Part shown: positions 33,982 to 41,981 of the stretch, one piece after another
Layout of the letters: each line of letters opens with the position of its first letter
How positions within the stretch are numbered: position 1 is the stretch's first letter
NCBI RefSeq assembly: GCF_000226975.2
Contig: NZ_CP019285.1
Coordinates: forward strand, 496,001 to 560,000
Reading direction: 5' to 3'
Source of the DNA: Halobiforma lacisalsi AJ5
GTDB lineage: Archaea > Halobacteriota > Halobacteria > Halobacteriales > Natrialbaceae
DNA: 64,000 nt
Notes under the pieces: generated by a model
What the model was told of the DNA's origin: nothing
Database searches by the model: none
Seen by the model: only the letters and a program-made list of their open reading frames with translations
Position numbers and translations under genes: made by a program

Positions 33982-35997
33982 ATGGACTGGCAAACCGCAG
34001 AACGGGAGTTCGAGAGCGAGGTGCTGGGGACCGAGACCCTCGGCCGGATGTTCGAGAAGTCGGTCGAGCGAAACGCCAACTCGCTCGCCCAGCAGTATCG
34101 CGGTGGGATCTACGACCGGAGCATGGCCGGAACGGCGTTCCCGCCCGCACCACAGGGGGAGTACGCCGGCCTGTCGTACGCGGAGATGCGCGACATCGTC
34201 CGCATCCTCGCGACCGGCTTCCGAGAACTCGGCGTTGAGCAAGGGGATCGCGTCGGCGTCTTCGCCCAGACGCGGATGGAGTGGGCCCAGACCGACTTCG
34301 CCCTGCTGTCGGCCGGCGCGGTCGTCACGACCGTCTACAAGAGCTCCTCGCCGGAAAAGGTCCGCTACCTGCTCGACGATCCCGACGCCGACGGCGTCGT
34401 CGTCGAGAACGAGGAACTGCTCGAGCGAGTGCTCGAGGTCGAAGACGATCTGGACCTCGAGTTTCTCGTCTCGATGGACGAACTCTCGAGAGACGACCGC
34501 GACGACGTCTACACCCTCGCGGACGTCTACGATCTGGGCGAGGAAGCCTTCGACGAGGAGGCCTACCAGGAGTGGGTCGACGAACCCGACGTGGACGATC
34601 TGGCGAGCATCATCTACACGAGCGGAACGACCGGCCAGCCCAAGGGCGTGAAACTGACCCACCGGAACTTCCGGGCGAACGTCAACCAGGTCTATCGTCG
34701 CGTCGGACCACGGCCGGACAAGGGCGAGGACACGCCGACGATCGACGACGACAGCAAGATGGTCTCGTACCTGCCGCTCGCACACGTCTTCGAACGGACG
34801 GCCGGCCACTTCCTGCCGTTCGCCGCCGGCGCGACCGTCGCGTACGCCGAAAGCTCCGAGACGCTCCAGGAGGACTTCGGGGCCGTCCAGCCGACCGGCG
34901 CGACGAGCGTCCCGCGAGTCTACGAGAAGATCTACGACGCCATCCGCGAGCAGGCCACCGAGTCGCCGATCAAAGAGCGGATCTTCAACTGGGCGACCGA
35001 CGTCGGCAAGGAGTACCAGCGTACGGACGATCCGGGACCGATCCTCGAGGCGAAGCTCTCGATCGCGGACAAACTGGTCTTCAGCCAGGTCAAGGAGGCG
35101 CTGGGCGGGAACATCGAGATGCTCGTCAGCGGGGGCGGCACCCTCTCGCCCGATCTCTGTACGCTGTACCACGGGATGGGGCTGCCCATTTTCGAGGGAT
35201 ACGGGCTGACCGAGACCGCACCCGTCGTCACCACGAACCCGCCCGAGGAGCCCAAGATCGGTACCGTCGGGCCGGCGGTCCCGGGCTGTGAGGTGAAAGT
35301 GGACGACACCGTCGTCCCCGACGGGGAAGCCGCCGACACCCCGGGCGAAACCGGCGAGCTCCTCGTGAAGGGGCCGAACGTCGCCGAGGGTTACTGGGAG
35401 AAACCCGAAGCGACCGATCGGGCGTTCACCGAAGACGTCCCCGCGAGCACAGCGAGCGGGGAGTCGGAAGACTCGTCTTCCGGAAGATGGTTCCGGACCG
35501 GCGACATCGTCACGATCCGACCCGACGGCTACGTCGTCTTCCACGAGCGCGCGAAGCAACTCCTGGTCCTCTCGACCGGGAAGAACGTCGCTCCGGCTCC
35601 GATCGAGGACGCGTTCGCGGCGCGGGAACCCGTCGAGCAGTGCATGGTCGTCGGCGACGGCGAGAAGTTCGTCGGCGCGCTCATCGTCCCCAACGTCGAC
35701 GCGCTCCGCCGGCTCGCCGAGAACGAGGGCGTCGATCTGCCCGACAGCGCCGAGGAAATCGCCGACCACGAGTGGGTCCGGGAGCGCATCGACGAGGAAG
35801 TCGAGGCGGTCAACGAACGGTTCGAAGCCCACGAGACGATCAAGGAGTACCGGATCGTTCCGATCGAGTTCACCGAGGACAACGACCTGCTGACCCCGAC
35901 GATGAAGAAGAAGCGCCGGGCGATCCTCGAGGAGTTCGAGGACGAGGTCGACTCGATCTACGCGGAAGACGAAACCGAGCAGCGACAGGCCGCCTGA
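33982..35997 (+). CDS. Long-chain fatty-acid--CoA ligase, tandem copy 2, with an in-frame palindromic insert
   Basis: A 671-residue paralogue of the preceding gene, alignable over its whole length with the same A3, A5, A7 and C-terminal motifs. The clearest difference is at 35437-35487: where copy 1 reads TED-G-WFRTGD, this copy has seventeen residues rich in Ser, Glu and Ala (VPASTASGESEDSSSGR) directly before the A7 aspartate loop. The DNA of that insert contains two inverted repeats and looks like a small mobile or repeat-derived insertion that kept the frame. The gene is AT-rich upstream (33890-33981), suggesting its own promoter. Whether the insert changes activity is unknown. Confidence 0.92.
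   Translation: MDWQTAEREFESEVLGTETLGRMFEKSVERNANSLAQQYRGGIYDRSMAGTAFPPAPQGEYAGLSYAEMRDIVRILATGFRELGVEQGDRVGVFAQTRMEWAQTDFALLSAGAVVTTVYKSSSPEKVRYLLDDPDADGVVVENEELLERVLEVEDDLDLEFLVSMDELSRDDRDDVYTLADVYDLGEEAFDEEAYQEWVDEPDVDDLASIIYTSGTTGQPKGVKLTHRNFRANVNQVYRRVGPRPDKGEDTPTIDDDSKMVSYLPLAHVFERTAGHFLPFAAGATVAYAESSETLQEDFGAVQPTGATSVPRVYEKIYDAIREQATESPIKERIFNWATDVGKEYQRTDDPGPILEAKLSIADKLVFSQVKEALGGNIEMLVSGGGTLSPDLCTLYHGMGLPIFEGYGLTETAPVVTTNPPEEPKIGTVGPAVPGCEVKVDDTVVPDGEAADTPGETGELLVKGPNVAEGYWEKPEATDRAFTEDVPASTASGESEDSSSGRWFRTGDIVTIRPDGYVVFHERAKQLLVLSTGKNVAPAPIEDAFAAREPVEQCMVVGDGEKFVGALIVPNVDALRRLAENEGVDLPDSAEEIADHEWVRERIDEEVEAVNERFEAHETIKEYRIVPIEFTEDNDLLTPTMKKKRRAILEEFEDEVDSIYAEDETEQRQAA
35437..35487 (+). 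repeat. In-frame palindromic insertion element inside acyl-CoA synthetase 2
   Basis: Seventeen codons replacing one Gly codon of the paralogue. It carries CCCCGC (35439-35444) paired with GCGGGG (35456-35461), then CGGAAGAC-TC-GTCTTCCG (35465-35482), 8-bp perfect arms. The bracketed GCGAGCACAGCGAGC core is of a low-complexity type common between haloarchaeal genes. Confidence 0.6.
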
Positions 35998-36104
35998 TGG
36001 GACGACGACGGGGTCGAGGGAGGAACGACGGTGACGGCGACAGCGATAGCGATAGCGATAGCGATACCGATACCGATACCGGCGATGACGAACCCCTCGG
36101 TTAG
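35997..36104 (+). CDS. Possible 35-residue micro-protein coupled to acyl-CoA synthetase 2
   Basis: The stop of the acyl-CoA synthetase and an ATG share a base (TGATG). The frame reads a basic head (MGRRRGRGRN) and an acidic Ser/Thr-Asp repeat tail (DGDGDSDSDSDSDTDTDTG), then DDEPLG and stop. The tail is encoded by the hexamer tandem repeat. Coupling and the haloarchaeal-type Asp repeat argue for translation, but repeat-driven frames arise by chance, so this is tentative. Confidence 0.3.
   Translation: MGRRRGRGRNDGDGDSDSDSDSDTDTDTGDDEPLG
36042..36081 (+). repeat. Hexanucleotide tandem repeat
   Basis: Four units of AGCGAT (36042-36065) followed by two ACCGAT and a partial third (36066-36081). 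It lies between acyl-CoA synthetase 2 and the next gene. Such simple repeats can expand or contract in units of two codons. Confidence 0.85.
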
Positions 36105-36141
36105 GCGAACCTTCTATCGGAGATCGGCCCCGAATAGACGT

Positions 36142-36942
36142 ATGACAGTTCGTCGTCTTTACCGGCTCAACACCGCCGAATGGACCTTCGATCACAGCAT
36201 GGCCGTACAACTCGAGGACCCCGGCGAACCCTACACCGGCTGGTGTCCGTGTTACCTCCTCGAGCACCCCGAGGGGCTGGTGCTTTTCGACACCGGGATT
36301 AGCCGCGAGATGGCGGCGGATCCCGAGGGGTACGGGCCGAACGGGGCGGCCCACATGACGGCGTTCCTCGAGACGCTCGACCTCTCGGTCGGGCAGTCGC
36401 CGACCGACCACCTCGCCGCGCTGGGGTACGAACCCGAGGACGTCGACTACGTCGTGCTCTCGCATCTCCACGTCGATCACGCGGGCAACGTCGACGCGTT
36501 CCCGGAGGCCGAAATCGTCGTCCAGAAGTCGGAACTGCGGTACGCGTTCTGGCCCGACGGCGTCCAGCGGCTGTTCTACCTCGAGGGTGACTTCTCCCCA
36601 TTGCGGGACGAATCAGTCGACGTGACCGCCGTCACGGGCGAATACGACCTCTTCGGCGACGGCAGCGTCGTGGCGTTCCCGACGCCGGGACACACGCCCG
36701 GTCACCAGTCGCTTGCGGTCGAACTCGAGTCCAGTGCTGTCGTCCTCGCCGCCGACGTCGCCAACAGCCGCGGGGGATACGAGCGCGAGCGCGTCCCGTC
36801 GTTTTCCTGGTCGCTCGAGGACTCCCTCGAGTCGATCCAGCGGGTGCGGGATCGGGCGCGAGCGACGAACGCGACGGTGATCGTCCATCACGACCCGGAG
36901 GAACAGAAGAAACTGCCGGATCCGCCGGCCGCGCTCGAGTAG
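36142..36942 (+). CDS. Metallo-beta-lactamase-fold hydrolase, N-acyl-homoserine-lactonase-like
   Basis: A 266-residue soluble enzyme with SHLHVDHAGN (His108, His110, Asp112, His113), PTPGHTPGHQS for the next metal histidine, VLAADVANS for the bridging Asp and VIVHHDPEE for the last histidine. Arrangement and length match AiiA/AhlD-type lactonases, in which the wide TGISREM loop precedes the metal site. A real quorum lactone in this organism is unproven; any lactone or thioester is possible. The ATG at 36142 is used because upstream codons run through the hexamer repeat. Confidence 0.85.
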   Translation: MTVRRLYRLNTAEWTFDHSMAVQLEDPGEPYTGWCPCYLLEHPEGLVLFDTGISREMAADPEGYGPNGAAHMTAFLETLDLSVGQSPTDHLAALGYEPEDVDYVVLSHLHVDHAGNVDAFPEAEIVVQKSELRYAFWPDGVQRLFYLEGDFSPLRDESVDVTAVTGEYDLFGDGSVVAFPTPGHTPGHQSLAVELESSAVVLAADVANSRGGYERERVPSFSWSLEDSLESIQRVRDRARATNATVIVHHDPEEQKKLPDPPAALE

Positions 36943-37023
36943 TCGTCGGCGCACCCGAAGCCGCCACGTCGCGGCCGAGAGAACCTGGCAGCCTCCGAGA
37001 GGACCGGCCGCCAAGTGCGACGG

Positions 37024-37536
37024 TCAGTCGTCGAACGGCGGCGGGCCGAGCAGGTCGAGTTCGTACGTCTCGAGCACCCCCTCGAGGCGCTCGAGTTGTG
37101 CCTCCGTGGGACGGGGGTCGGGAAGCGTCAGGTCGTGTGCGGGGTCGCCCACGGCCTCGAAAAACGATTCGCCGCCGGCGTTGCGAACGATGAGGTATCG
37201 GCTTCCGTCCTCGTCGACGCGGAACGCGTGGGGCACACCCCGCGGCCCGAAGGCAACGTCGCCGGAGCCGACGGTGACGGTCTCTCCGTCGACGTGGACC
37301 GAGATCCGTCCGTCGATCACGAACCAGAGTTCGTCCTCCGCGTGGTGGACGTGCAGCGGCGTCGCCATCCCCGCGTCGGCGCGTTGCTCGATGAGCCCGT
37401 AGGCACCGCCGGTTTCCTCCCCTGTCGCCTTGATGAAGGTGAGCCCGCCGAACATGTTGAACCGGTCGCCCTCGTCTCGTCCTCGAACGAACGGCGAGGC
37501 CGGGCGCTCTTTGCGTACTGAATCTGTTCGAGTCAT
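37024..37536 (-). CDS. Cupin-domain protein
   Basis: A 170-residue single-domain cupin. Motif 1 gives metal ligands H62-x-H64-x4-E69 (LHVHHAEDELWFVIDG), and motif 2 ends with GVPHAF, supplying the last histidine. Such proteins range from isomerases to dioxygenases; no specific reaction is indicated. A TATA box (AATAAAAA at 37561-37568) stands 25 bases upstream of the ATG on this strand, so it is transcribed on its own. Confidence 0.85.
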   Translation of the reverse strand: MTRTDSVRKERPASPFVRGRDEGDRFNMFGGLTFIKATGEETGGAYGLIEQRADAGMATPLHVHHAEDELWFVIDGRISVHVDGETVTVGSGDVAFGPRGVPHAFRVDEDGSRYLIVRNAGGESFFEAVGDPAHDLTLPDPRPTEAQLERLEGVLETYELDLLGPPPFDD

Positions 37537-37763
37537 CGGGTATGATAGGCATGAACAAACAATAAAAATTTCCTATATCTATTCTGTTTGTCCTGATCAG
37601 AATACGGTTCGAAAGGCACTCTAATGGTGTTTTTATCGCCTCTCACCCATTCAAACTAACCAGATATATCTTACAACTACTAAACCATCGGGCGATCACG
37701 CCTCCCATCGAACGCGACCCCGCGTTCGGCGGTAGTCGGATCGATCGAAGGAGCCGGACCGCC
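37537..37763. other. AT-rich intergenic region with the cupin promoter
   Basis: 227 bases, clearly AT-richer than the flanks between 37550 and 37690. It contains the cupin TATA box at 37561-37568. No open frame with coding character was seen; the downstream neighbour on the same strand (MgtE half) ends at 37764. Confidence 0.6.
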
Positions 37764-38366
37764 TCAGATGACGACCCAGACGACACTGAAGAGAATCAAC
37801 ACGCCCGTGATGTCACAGATGTTGGTGACGACCGGGATCGTCGTATCGTCTGGATCGAACCCCAGCCGGTAGGACGCATAGACGGAGACCGTGCTGACGA
37901 CGACTACCCAGACAGCCAGTAGCAACCCGCTAACGATCGTGATCACCAGTAGCGTCCCGAGCCCGAGCGAACCCCCGAGCGCGCGCCCGATGGCCCACGA
38001 GGCGATGCCGAGCAGGACGAATACCGTCGCCGCGAGGCCGATGACGGCGCCGACGTTCGCCCGAATATCGGGGTTGTCCGGCGAGAACTCGAGCGTGCCG
38101 AGGTGCAACTGGGTCGAGAGCCGCGCGCACATGATCGACCCCAGGTTGCCGGCAGTCCCGATCATCACGGGGACGAGGACGAGCAAGGATGGGTTCTCGA
38201 GCAGTTGGTCCTCGAAGGTCTCGAGGACGGTCCCCGAAACCATCTGCAGCACCGACAGGGCGATCAACAGCGGGACGAGCGTCGAGACGATGTTCCGGAC
38301 GGTCCAGCTACCGACGAGGTCGTCCTCGAGGTCCTCGCCGGCCAGGACGTCGCTGCCGGCGCTCAC
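37764..38366 (-). CDS. MgtE-like divalent cation transporter half, second gene of pair 2
   Basis: A 200-residue MgtE transmembrane domain parallel to the gene at 27563-28153: VPVMIGTAGNLGSIMCARLST and FDPDDTTIPVVTNICDITGVLILF. The GTG at 38366 is chosen because it overlaps the preceding stop (GTGA), which conserves the coupled arrangement of pair 1. The CBS and N domains are absent. It is paired with the upstream half gene as one presumed heteromeric transporter. Confidence 0.87.
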   Translation of the reverse strand: MSAGSDVLAGEDLEDDLVGSWTVRNIVSTLVPLLIALSVLQMVSGTVLETFEDQLLENPSLLVLVPVMIGTAGNLGSIMCARLSTQLHLGTLEFSPDNPDIRANVGAVIGLAATVFVLLGIASWAIGRALGGSLGLGTLLVITIVSGLLLAVWVVVVSTVSVYASYRLGFDPDDTTIPVVTNICDITGVLILFSVVWVVI

Positions 38367-38935
38367 AGCACCACCCCGGCGGTGGCGATGCCGACGAGCA
38401 GGAAGGCGACGCCGAAGACGTCGCCGACGGTCGTCACGACCGGCCCGATGACGTTGTCGGGGTCGAGCCCCCGTCGATACCCCTTGAAGATCACGGTAAG
38501 TAACACGCCGAGCATCGCGAACGCGCTCAACAGGGCTGCGACGACTAGCACGATTACCAGCTCGATGAGGCTCCCTGCCCGGCCCAGAACGAGCAGGACC
38601 CCCCAGGCGAGGACGGCGATGAACACGGAGACGATCATCCCGTTGAGGAAAGACGCGACGATCGCGTTCTTGAGTCGGCCGTTCCACTCGAAGTGAGGGT
38701 CGATCAGCCCCTGGTGGAGTCCGCTCGAGAGGCGCGCGCCGAGCGAGCCGTAGACGCCGCCGCGGGTCGCGAGAAAGGCCGGGAGCAACAGCAGGATTCC
38801 GGGAACGCTCTCGATACCCTGGCGCATCGTTTCGGTACCGAGCAACGTGCCGGCGAACAGCCCAGCGACGAGGCTGACGAGGATCACCGGCAGCGCCTGC
38901 CGATAGACATCGAGGGCGGAGTCGTGACCGAACAT
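38363..38935 (-). CDS. MgtE-like divalent cation transporter half, first gene of pair 2
   Basis: A 190-residue MgtE domain: FLATRGGVYGSLGARLSSGLHQGL and LDPDNVIGPVVTTVGDVFGVAFLL. Start set at MFGHDSALDVYRQALP, since its first 16 residues align without gaps to the start of the pair 1 homologue (MSVRGDFWSIYREALP), and because a TATA box (ATTAAG, 38961-38966) lies 26 bases upstream. It is divergent from the second PhoU-TrkA_C gene across 115 bases. Confidence 0.88.
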   Translation of the reverse strand: MFGHDSALDVYRQALPVILVSLVAGLFAGTLLGTETMRQGIESVPGILLLLPAFLATRGGVYGSLGARLSSGLHQGLIDPHFEWNGRLKNAIVASFLNGMIVSVFIAVLAWGVLLVLGRAGSLIELVIVLVVAALLSAFAMLGVLLTVIFKGYRRGLDPDNVIGPVVTTVGDVFGVAFLLVGIATAGVVL

Positions 38936-38960
38936 CTGTCCAAAGGTATGCGGCCGCCGC

Positions 38961-39026
38961 ATTAAGGGTTGGTTTCACCGCACGGTATCGGGGGTCGCGA
39001 AGTCGATCCCGACCCAATCTTGATTA
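38961..39026. promoter_or_regulatory. Divergent leaderless promoters between MgtE pair 2 and PhoU-TrkA_C copy 2
   Basis: ATTAAG (38961-38966, read on the minus strand) serves the MgtE pair at 26 bases from its ATG. TTGATTA (39020-39026) serves the plus-strand gene 25 bases before its ATG at 39051. Confidence 0.5.
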
Positions 39027-39050
39027 CCAGTCGCCGTCACGGGACGGGTA

Positions 39051-40241
39051 ATGCGCGACATCTCCTACGAGCCCCGGAACGTCCGGGAGACGCTCGTCGA
39101 ACTCAAGGACTCCTCGGAACTGGCGGTCGACCTCGCGTACTCCGCTCTGCGCTACGACGACCTCGCGTTGGCCGACGAGGTCCTCGAACTCGAGTCACGC
39201 GTCGACTACCTGCAGTACCACGTCCGGATCGCGCTAATGTTGGCGGCGAAACGCGCCGACGAGGCCGAGCGGCTGGTCGGCCTCCACCAGATCGCCTCGA
39301 GCGCGGTCCGGATCACCGAGGCCGCAGCCGACGTCGCCCGACTGGTTCTCGAGGACGGTGGCGTCCCCGAGGCGTTCGACCAGGCCTTTCCCGAGGCCGA
39401 CGAACGGCTCGTGCGGGCGACCGTCGATCCCGGGTCGGACCTCGCCGGAAGTCACCTCCGGGAGTCCCGACTCGACCTCGAGACCGGCGTCAGGCTGATC
39501 GCGATCAGGCGCGAGGAGGAGTGGGCGTTCTCCCCGGAGGGGGACGACCGCCTCGAGGCCGGCGACGTGATCGTCGGTCGCGGACCGCAGGCGGGGATCG
39601 AAGCCGTCTACCGGCGCGCGACCGGCGATGCTTTCCCGTCGCCAGTGACCCCTGCGGAGTCGAGCGACGCCCTCGAGCGTGCGGCCGAGACGGTCGTGGA
39701 ACTCAAGGACGCGGCCGAACTCGCGGTCGGACTGAGCTACGGCGCGGCCCGGTTCGACGACGAGGAACTCGCCCGCGAGGTGTTCTCCGTCGAGGATCGG
39801 TCCGACGAGTGGCGCAACGACCTCGAGGCGTGGGTCGTCGACATCGAGGGCTGGGACGCCGACGAACTCCGGGGGCTGCTCCGACTGGCGACGGCCTCCG
39901 AGGAGATCTGTGACGCGGCGGTCGATATCGCCGAACTCGTGGTACGAAACGTGGAACTCCCCCCGGTGTTCGGCGAGGCGCTGTCGGACAGCGAGGAGGG
40001 GATCGGGGCCGTCCACGTCGGCCCGGACGGCGACGTCGCCGGACAGACCGTCGGGGACCTGGAGGGCGAACTCGAGACCGGCGTCGTCGTGCTCGCGATC
40101 CGCCGGACTGACGGCGACTGGACGTTCGATCCGGCCGGTGACGTCGCCTGTTCGGGCGGTGACACGCTCCTCGTTCGCGGACCGCCGCTCGGGATCGACC
40201 GGCTCCGCTCGATCGCGGGGTCCGCCGACGGCCTCGAGTGA
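39051..40241 (+). CDS. PhoU-TrkA_C (RCK_C) tandem regulatory protein, copy 2
   Basis: A 396-residue paralogue of the protein at 25111-26319, with the same order PhoU-RCK_C-PhoU-RCK_C: VELKDSSELAVDLAYSALR near residue 15, VELKDAAELAVGLSYGAAR near 217, and RCK_C blocks TGVRLIAIRREEEWAFSPEGDD and TGVVVLAIRRTDGDWTFDP. It is cytoplasmic. The divergent promoter shared with an MgtE pair supports a role in gating or sensing for that transporter; the ligand is unknown. Confidence 0.88.
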   Translation: MRDISYEPRNVRETLVELKDSSELAVDLAYSALRYDDLALADEVLELESRVDYLQYHVRIALMLAAKRADEAERLVGLHQIASSAVRITEAAADVARLVLEDGGVPEAFDQAFPEADERLVRATVDPGSDLAGSHLRESRLDLETGVRLIAIRREEEWAFSPEGDDRLEAGDVIVGRGPQAGIEAVYRRATGDAFPSPVTPAESSDALERAAETVVELKDAAELAVGLSYGAARFDDEELAREVFSVEDRSDEWRNDLEAWVVDIEGWDADELRGLLRLATASEEICDAAVDIAELVVRNVELPPVFGEALSDSEEGIGAVHVGPDGDVAGQTVGDLEGELETGVVVLAIRRTDGDWTFDPAGDVACSGGDTLLVRGPPLGIDRLRSIAGSADGLE

Positions 40242-40616
40242 GGGGACCGGCCTCGAGCGCGAGACCGCCCGTGGGTCGAGTGGGGTCGTCGCTCGAGGTC
40301 GCAGGGACGAAGGAGTGTCCGAAGTCACACTCATACGATACTTTTGGAAACCTACCCCGACACATATCATTCGACTCGAGTCGATCGTCCGGATCGCTCG
40401 CCGAGCGGCCGACGGAGAACATCGTCCGTGACCGAGGAGATCGCTTCCGGCGCTATTTCGGCCACACCGTCCCGTATTCCGGTCTCGAACTGGTCCCGTC
40501 TCGAGGCCGCCCAGGTCAGTTCGGCTGAACTGGATCCATTTCGTCGACGAAAACCAATCTCCTTAGTATTATCTAGATCCGATATTTGTTCCGGGAAGGC
40601 GGGGCCAGCCGACCGC
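40242..40616. other. Convergent intergenic region with palindromes
   Basis: 375 bases between converging stops, without a convincing frame. It holds the perfect 14-base palindrome TTTCGTCGACGAAA at 40539-40552 and CAGTTC-GGCT-GAACTG just upstream of it, followed by an AT-rich tract (40560-40590). A terminator role for the minus-strand paa operon is plausible. Confidence 0.5.
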
Positions 40617-41381
40617 TCACTCGAAGTCCGGTCGGCGATCGTTCAGGAAGGCGTCGACGCCCTCGCGGTGGGCCTCGGTATCGTAGGCCAGCGACTGGAC
40701 CGACGCCTCGCGCTCGAGGCCGTCCCGCCAGGGTCGCCCCAGGTTGTCGTGGATGGCCCGCTTCGCCAGGCCGACGTTCTCCGTCGGCCGCTCGGCGAGC
40801 GTCTCGAGCAGGTCGTCGATACGGTCCTCGAGTTCGTCGTCCGGGACCGTCTCGTTGACGAGGTCGAGGTCGTCGGCCTCCGCGGCGTCGAGCAGTCGCC
40901 CGGTAAAGGCGAGTTCCTTCGCGGTCCGCAGGCCGACGAGTCGGGGCAGTGTGACGGTGCCGCCGGCGTCGGGGACGAGCCCTACGTTGATGAACGAGGC
41001 CCCGAACCTGGCCGACTCGGCCGCGTACGCGAAGTCGGCGGCGGCGACCAGCGAGAGCCCCGCGCCGACGGCGTCGCCGTCCACCGCCGCCACGATCGGC
41101 ACGGGCGCGGTCAGCATCCGCTCGGCGACCCGACCGAGGGTCGCCCGGACGCGCTCGTAGGCTTCGGCGGTCGTCTCCTCGCGTTCGGCCATCGCCTCGA
41201 TGTCGCCGCCGGCGCTGAACGCCTCGCCCTCGCCGGCGAGGACGACCGCGTCCAGCGTTCCGGGGTCGAGGGCCTCGAGTTCGCCGGCGAGGTCGCGGGC
41301 GACCTCGGCGGTGACGGCGTTGTGGACGTCCGGACGGTCGAACGTGAGATAGCGGACCGAGTCGTCGGTGCGTACGTGCAT
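40617..41381 (-). CDS. paaG: Crotonase-family isomerase resembling PaaG (ring-1,2-epoxyphenylacetyl-CoA isomerase)
   Basis: A 254-residue crotonase. FSAGGDI forms the oxyanion hole, and the active-site loop reads GLVPDAGGTVTLPRLVG, carrying the Asp after Pro that is catalytic in PaaG, while both glutamates of enoyl-CoA hydratases are missing (AGLSLVAAADF). The C-terminus EGVDAFLNDRRPDF also follows PaaG. PaaG turns the 1,2-epoxide of phenylacetyl-CoA into oxepin-CoA before hydrolysis. It is the last gene of the paaK1-maoC-paaG operon, 9 bases after the MaoC gene. Generic enoyl-CoA hydratase is the alternative, but the residues argue against it. Confidence 0.82.
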   Translation of the reverse strand: MHVRTDDSVRYLTFDRPDVHNAVTAEVARDLAGELEALDPGTLDAVVLAGEGEAFSAGGDIEAMAEREETTAEAYERVRATLGRVAERMLTAPVPIVAAVDGDAVGAGLSLVAAADFAYAAESARFGASFINVGLVPDAGGTVTLPRLVGLRTAKELAFTGRLLDAAEADDLDLVNETVPDDELEDRIDDLLETLAERPTENVGLAKRAIHDNLGRPWRDGLEREASVQSLAYDTEAHREGVDAFLNDRRPDFE

Positions 41382-41390
41382 GGGCGGCCG

Positions 41391-41849
41391 TCACTCCTTG
41401 CGCTTGATCAGGAACTTCATGTCGCCCTGGAAGACGACGGTGTCGTCCTGGTTGGTCATCTCCGTATCGAGGACGACGATCCCCGCGTCCTCGTGGTCGA
41501 CGTCTTTCTTGTCGGTGACCTCCATCTCGAGCGAGAGGGTGTCGCCGATGTAGACGGGGTTGGGGAGGTCCATGTAGTTCATCCCGAGGAAGGCGTAGGC
41601 GGTGCGCTCGACGATGCCGGTGCGGTAGACGAACCCGGTCGCGTGGACGAACGTCATCGGGCCGTGGGCGATCCGGCCGTCGAACGGGCCGTCCTCCGCG
41701 TACTCCTTGTTCGTGTGCAGTTCCGTCCAGTCGCCCGACAGCGCCGAGTGGACGACGAAGTCCGCCTCGGTGACGGTGCGACCGACGCTCTGGAACTCCT
41801 GTCCGACCTCGAACTCCTCGAAGTGATGCGGCTCGTAGCTATATGCCAT
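41391..41849 (-). CDS. MaoC-like hot-dog hydratase resembling the oxepin-CoA hydrolase domain of PaaZ
   Basis: A 152-residue hot-dog protein. The catalytic Asp/His pair appears in SGDWTELHTNKEYA, preceded by RTVTEADFVVHSALSGD and followed by RIAHGPMTF, closely similar to the C-terminal MaoC domain of bacterial PaaZ. That domain opens the oxepin-CoA ring; the aldehyde dehydrogenase part of PaaZ is not encoded here. The start MAYSYEPHHF is the ATG at 41849, dropping eight unconserved codons. The position between paaK1 and paaG supports the assignment, which stays provisional because many R-specific enoyl-CoA hydratases look similar. Confidence 0.75.
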   Translation of the reverse strand: MAYSYEPHHFEEFEVGQEFQSVGRTVTEADFVVHSALSGDWTELHTNKEYAEDGPFDGRIAHGPMTFVHATGFVYRTGIVERTAYAFLGMNYMDLPNPVYIGDTLSLEMEVTDKKDVDHEDAGIVVLDTEMTNQDDTVVFQGDMKFLIKRKE

Positions 41850-41981
41850 ACGTGGACATCCCAACCGCGGCACAAATAAGTTACCTCGCTTACGGGAAAC
41901 GGCAACGGGACCGAACGTTGATGGGAGCTACCGCTCGAGACGGCGCATCGACCGGGCTCGGCTCCGTGTATCGGCGTTCGA

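Noticed and set aside
36042..36081. CRISPR array
   Set aside because: The repeats are six bases long and directly adjacent, with no spacers; this is a simple tandem repeat. No cas gene is present.
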